Under the pieces are notes generated by a model. That model was not told where the DNA came from, did not search any database, and was given only the letters and a program-made list of their open reading frames with translations. A stretch of 24,685 nucleotides of DNA from contig DPWT01000045.1 in the NCBI GenBank assembly GCA_003527555.1, positions 1 to 24,685 of the forward strand, written 5' to 3'. Each line of letters starts with the position of its first letter. Position 1 is the stretch's first letter. This DNA comes from Verrucomicrobiales bacterium. GTDB taxonomy: Bacteria > Verrucomicrobiota > Verrucomicrobiia > Verrucomicrobiales > Akkermansiaceae. Of the stretch, positions 22,451-24,685 are shown in pieces. The translations under genes and the position numbers were made by a program.

Positions 22451-23329
22451 ATGAAAACGAAACATAAATCCATTTCCCTTGCATTGGCAGGAATCATATC
22501 TGCGGGACAAGTCTGCGCACAAGCACCAGCTCCGCCGTCAATTCCAATGCCACCAGCCGCACCAAAAATATCTAAAGAAGAAGCCTTTAAGATTGGATCT
22601 TACGTGCTTGGTCACCAGCAGGGTCAAGGTTTGAATGGAGCAGGATTTGGAGAGAATGAGTTCAATACGGACGAGCTTTTAAGAGGGCTTATGGCTGGAC
22701 TCAAGGGTGAGAAGCCAGAAATTCCAGAAGAAAAAATGCGTGCTGCGATGCAGACGTTACAAGGCCTTGCTAAGGATCGCGCCGACAAACTTGCCCAGAA
22801 AAAATTGGCTGACAACAAAGCCTTCCTTGATACCAATGGAAAACGTGAAGGGGTCAAAACGACCTCCAGCGGCTTGCAATACGAAATCATCAGCAAAGGA
22901 GGCGACAGAAAATACGTTGCGCCTGCAGGCGGCGCACAGGACACTGGCACCAAATTTGTCCTTCACTACAAAGGTTCGCTTATCAACGGTGAAGAGTTTG
23001 ATAGCTCCATCAAACACCAGCCTGATGGTAAGCCTGCCGAATTTACCCTGCAGGTTGTCCCCGGGTTTGCTGAAGCACTTAAAACAATGCCAGTAGGCGC
23101 CAAGTGGAAAATTTTCATTCCATCGGCCTTAGGTTACGGGGCATCACCCAGAGGTCCTGGAGGACCCAACAGCGTGTTGATTTTCGAAATCGAACTGATT
23201 GATATTAAGTCAGCGCCTGCCGCACCTACGATCCAGCCAAGCCCAGCAGCACGGGCAAGAGCGAGTGCCACTACACCTCCCGTGCAAGTCCCCGCTCCAC
23301 CCAAGCCAACCTCGAAGAAAAAGCCATAA
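22451..23329 (+). CDS. Exported FKBP-type peptidyl-prolyl cis-trans isomerase
   Basis: A 292-residue prolyl isomerase with a signal peptide ending near CAQA (22-25). After a proline-rich linker (AQAPAPPSIPMPPAAP) comes a Mip/FkpA-like helical dimerisation region (about 40-125, EEAFKIGSYVLGHQQGQGL) and the FKBP domain (about 140-255): TTSSGLQYEII, FVLHYKGSLINGEEFDSS, VVPGFAEALKTMPVGAKW, and IPSALGYG. FKBP domains catalyse proline isomerisation and assist protein folding in the periplasm. An insertion, DRKYVAPAGGAQD, precedes the first core strand. The C-terminal tail is long, rich in P, A and S, and ends KKKP. A clear intrinsic terminator follows the gene, so it is probably a single-gene unit. 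Confidence 0.92.
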   Translation: MKTKHKSISLALAGIISAGQVCAQAPAPPSIPMPPAAPKISKEEAFKIGSYVLGHQQGQGLNGAGFGENEFNTDELLRGLMAGLKGEKPEIPEEKMRAAMQTLQGLAKDRADKLAQKKLADNKAFLDTNGKREGVKTTSSGLQYEIISKGGDRKYVAPAGGAQDTGTKFVLHYKGSLINGEEFDSSIKHQPDGKPAEFTLQVVPGFAEALKTMPVGAKWKIFIPSALGYGASPRGPGGPNSVLIFEIELIDIKSAPAAPTIQPSPAARARASATTPPVQVPAPPKPTSKKKP

Positions 23330-23364
23330 TAAATTCAAGGGTTGCCCTGTGGCACAATTTAACC

Positions 23365-23398
23365 AAGGCTACCCCGACGATTTGGGGTAGCCTTTTTT
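23365..23398 (+). terminator. Intrinsic (rho-independent) terminator after the FKBP gene
   Basis: AAGGCTACCCC (23365-23375) and GGGGTAGCCTT (23384-23394) form an 11-bp perfect stem with an 8-base loop, overlapping and followed by a TTTTTT run (23393-23398). This is a textbook terminator, separating the FKBP gene from ispF. The stem's A-tract on the 5' side may also allow weak function on the minus strand. Confidence 0.93.
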
Positions 23399-23433
23399 GA
23401 TATTTCAGGCTCAACGATCAATTACCAATTAAT

Positions 23434-23913
23434 ATGTACCGCACAGGAATAGGATATGATGTTCACCAATTTGCTGAAGGCCGCCCGTTGATTTTGGGTG
23501 GCGTTGAAATACCGCATAGTCATGGTTTGTCAGGGCACTCAGATGCTGATGTGTTGAGTCATGCGATTGCGGACGCAATTTTAGGTTGTCTTGGATTAGC
23601 TGATATTGGTTATTATTTCCCACCAGATGACAATAGTATCGAGGGTATTTCTTCGCTTAAGATTTTGGAAAAGTGCCGTGAGCTTGGTGATGAGAGAGGT
23701 GCAGTCATTCAGAATATTGATTCCACGATGATTGCAGAGGCACCAAAGGTATTGGGCTATGCTGAGGAAATGAAAATAAACATAGCGTCTGCCCTCGGAA
23801 TTACGTCCAGCCAGGTAGGAATCAAGGCGACAACAAACGAAACCATGGGCTTTGTTGGCCGCAAGGAAGGTATCGCCGCGCTGGCATCTGCTATGATCAA
23901 GCTTCCTGAGTAA
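23434..23913 (+). CDS. ispF: 2-C-methyl-D-erythritol 2,4-cyclodiphosphate synthase
   Basis: A complete 159-residue IspF of the non-mevalonate (MEP) isoprenoid pathway. It converts CDP-methylerythritol 2-phosphate to the 2,4-cyclodiphosphate with release of CMP. Seen: the zinc ligands D9, H11 (GYDVH) and H43 (LSHAIADAI), SGHSDADV (33-40), ADIGYYFPPDD (56-66) and KATTNETMGFVGRKEGIAA near the end, all family hallmarks. Size is normal for a subunit of the trimer. It starts 36 bp after the terminator and shares an operon with radC, 8 bp downstream. It shows that the organism makes isoprenoids by the MEP route. No IspD domain is fused. Confidence 0.97.
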   Translation: MYRTGIGYDVHQFAEGRPLILGGVEIPHSHGLSGHSDADVLSHAIADAILGCLGLADIGYYFPPDDNSIEGISSLKILEKCRELGDERGAVIQNIDSTMIAEAPKVLGYAEEMKINIASALGITSSQVGIKATTNETMGFVGRKEGIAALASAMIKLPE

Positions 23914-23921
23914 TTTACACG

Positions 23922-24614
23922 ATGGCAAAAATTCCAGACTTGCCAAAAAATGAACGTCCACGTGAGCGGTTGGCGCGTTTGGGCGCGTCATCAGTCAGTG
24001 ATGCCGAGTTGCTCGCTATTTTTCTTAGAGTGGGTGTCAAAGGCAGTAGTGCGATAGAGGTGGGTAGAAAATTACTCAAAAAACATGGGAGCCTGAGTGA
24101 GCTTGGAGGTCTGACAGTAAGGGAGCTCTCATTGGAGCATGGATTAGGCCCTGCGAAGGCAGCTCAGCTGCTTGCGGCATTTGAGCTAGGTGCCCGCACT
24201 GCGAATGAAAAGATGGCTCGGACTCCAATGAACAGCTCGGACGCAATTTACGATGCCGTTGCACCAAGAATGGCATACGAGCGGAAAGAACATGTTCTTA
24301 TCATATTATTGGACAGTAAGTTGTGTGCCATTCGAATGATAGAGCTCAGTGTTGGTAATGCAAACATGGCTCTTTGCGAACCACGTGATGTGTTACATCA
24401 TGTGCTAATCAATTGTGCGTCTGCATTTGTATTAGTTCATAATCATCCCTCCGGTGATCCGAGCCCGAGTAAGCAAGATATCCATTTAACACGAAACCTC
24501 GCTGAGGCATCCAGTATCCTGCGTGTTCGCTTTGTTGACCACATGATTATTGGAAGGCCTGCAGATAATCGAGCCCAACCGTATTACTCATTTGTATCAA
24601 ATGGAAGGATCTAG
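23922..24614 (+). CDS. radC: RadC-family JAB-domain protein
   Basis: A complete 230-residue RadC protein. The N-terminal part (1-100) has RPRERLARLGASSVSDAELLAIFLR, then a helix-hairpin-helix-like segment (HGLGPAKAAQLLAAFELG). The C-terminal JAB/MPN-like domain carries the zinc motif HNHPSGDPSPSKQD (H173, H175, D186), following the ERKEH strand (120-124). The family was once linked to DNA repair, but its function is unsettled; members are common near housekeeping and mobile genes. It follows ispF by 8 bp and is likely co-transcribed. No frame damage is seen. The closing NGRI gives the usual length. Confidence 0.95.
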   Translation: MAKIPDLPKNERPRERLARLGASSVSDAELLAIFLRVGVKGSSAIEVGRKLLKKHGSLSELGGLTVRELSLEHGLGPAKAAQLLAAFELGARTANEKMARTPMNSSDAIYDAVAPRMAYERKEHVLIILLDSKLCAIRMIELSVGNANMALCEPRDVLHHVLINCASAFVLVHNHPSGDPSPSKQDIHLTRNLAEASSILRVRFVDHMIIGRPADNRAQPYYSFVSNGRI

Positions 24615-24646
24615 TAGTGACGAATAAGTGAAAAACTTGCACAACT

Positions 24647-24685
24647 ATGAATTATTTATCTCTTGTTTTCTCATTCACAATTGTG
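24647..24685 (+). CDS. Possible start of an exported protein, cut by the window edge
   Basis: The last 39 bases read MNYLSLVFSFTIV from an ATG, without a stop. The hydrophobic run looks like the start of a signal peptide or membrane segment. This is too short to assign a family and could be chance. The 32 bases between radC and this ATG show no terminator. Confidence 0.25.
   Translation, partial: MNYLSLVFSFTIV

Overview
The window looks like a chromosomal segment of a marine-type member of the Planctomycetota-Verrucomicrobiota-Chlamydiota group, most likely Verrucomicrobiota. This is inferred from gene content: several Gfo/Idh/MocA oxidoreductases, a tandem DUF1080 (3-keto-disaccharide hydrolase) protein, a secreted sulfatase, a PhoD-like phosphatase, a RAYT-type transposase, near absence of Shine-Dalgarno sequences, and standard bacterial housekeeping genes (ispF, radC, an FKBP isomerase). 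No rRNA gene was seen, so the phylum call is not certain. Coding density is high; the longest stretch without a gene is about 200 bp (19990-20192), and no tRNA, rRNA or CRISPR array was recognised.

Region 1 (1-1278): two broken genes. A RAYT (REP-associated tyrosine transposase) is cut by a TAG stop and then decays. An AraC-family regulator with an N-terminal PAS domain, on the minus strand, is split by one in-frame TGA between its sensor and DNA-binding halves. Its short upstream region holds direct repeats about two helical turns apart and faces the next operon.

Region 2 (1279-11674): a ten-gene plus-strand catabolic operon, tightly packed with ATGA and GTGA start/stop overlaps. In order: SDR dehydrogenase, PfkB-type sugar kinase, SIS-domain sugar isomerase-like protein, FAD-dependent oxidoreductase, MetE-like zinc methyltransferase domain, UlaG-like metallo-beta-lactamase-fold hydrolase, phosphotriesterase-family amidohydrolase (lactonase-like), two Gfo/Idh/MocA oxidoreductases, and a secreted double-DUF1080 protein. 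Taken together they suggest oxidation of a sugar, cyclitol or glycoside, opening of lactones or cleavage of keto-glycosides, phosphorylation and isomerisation, with a methyl-transfer step. The substrate is not known and there is no transporter in the operon. This is the best candidate for an undescribed pathway in the window.

Region 3 (11715-17939): a stand-alone nitric oxide synthase oxygenase (minus), a secreted beta-propeller protein resembling glycoside hydrolases (minus), and, divergently, a PhoD-like phosphatase and a formylglycine sulfatase followed by a small basic protein. The secreted hydrolases fit breakdown of sulfated or otherwise decorated polysaccharide or organic matter outside the cell.

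Region 4 (17965-22325, minus): a third Gfo/Idh/MocA protein of a cysteine-rich subfamily, a secreted SH3-like protein just upstream of it, and a CreC/CreB two-component system without creD.

Region 5 (22451-24685, plus): an exported FKBP-type prolyl isomerase closed by a clear intrinsic terminator, then ispF and radC as a housekeeping pair, and the possible first codons of another exported protein at the window edge.
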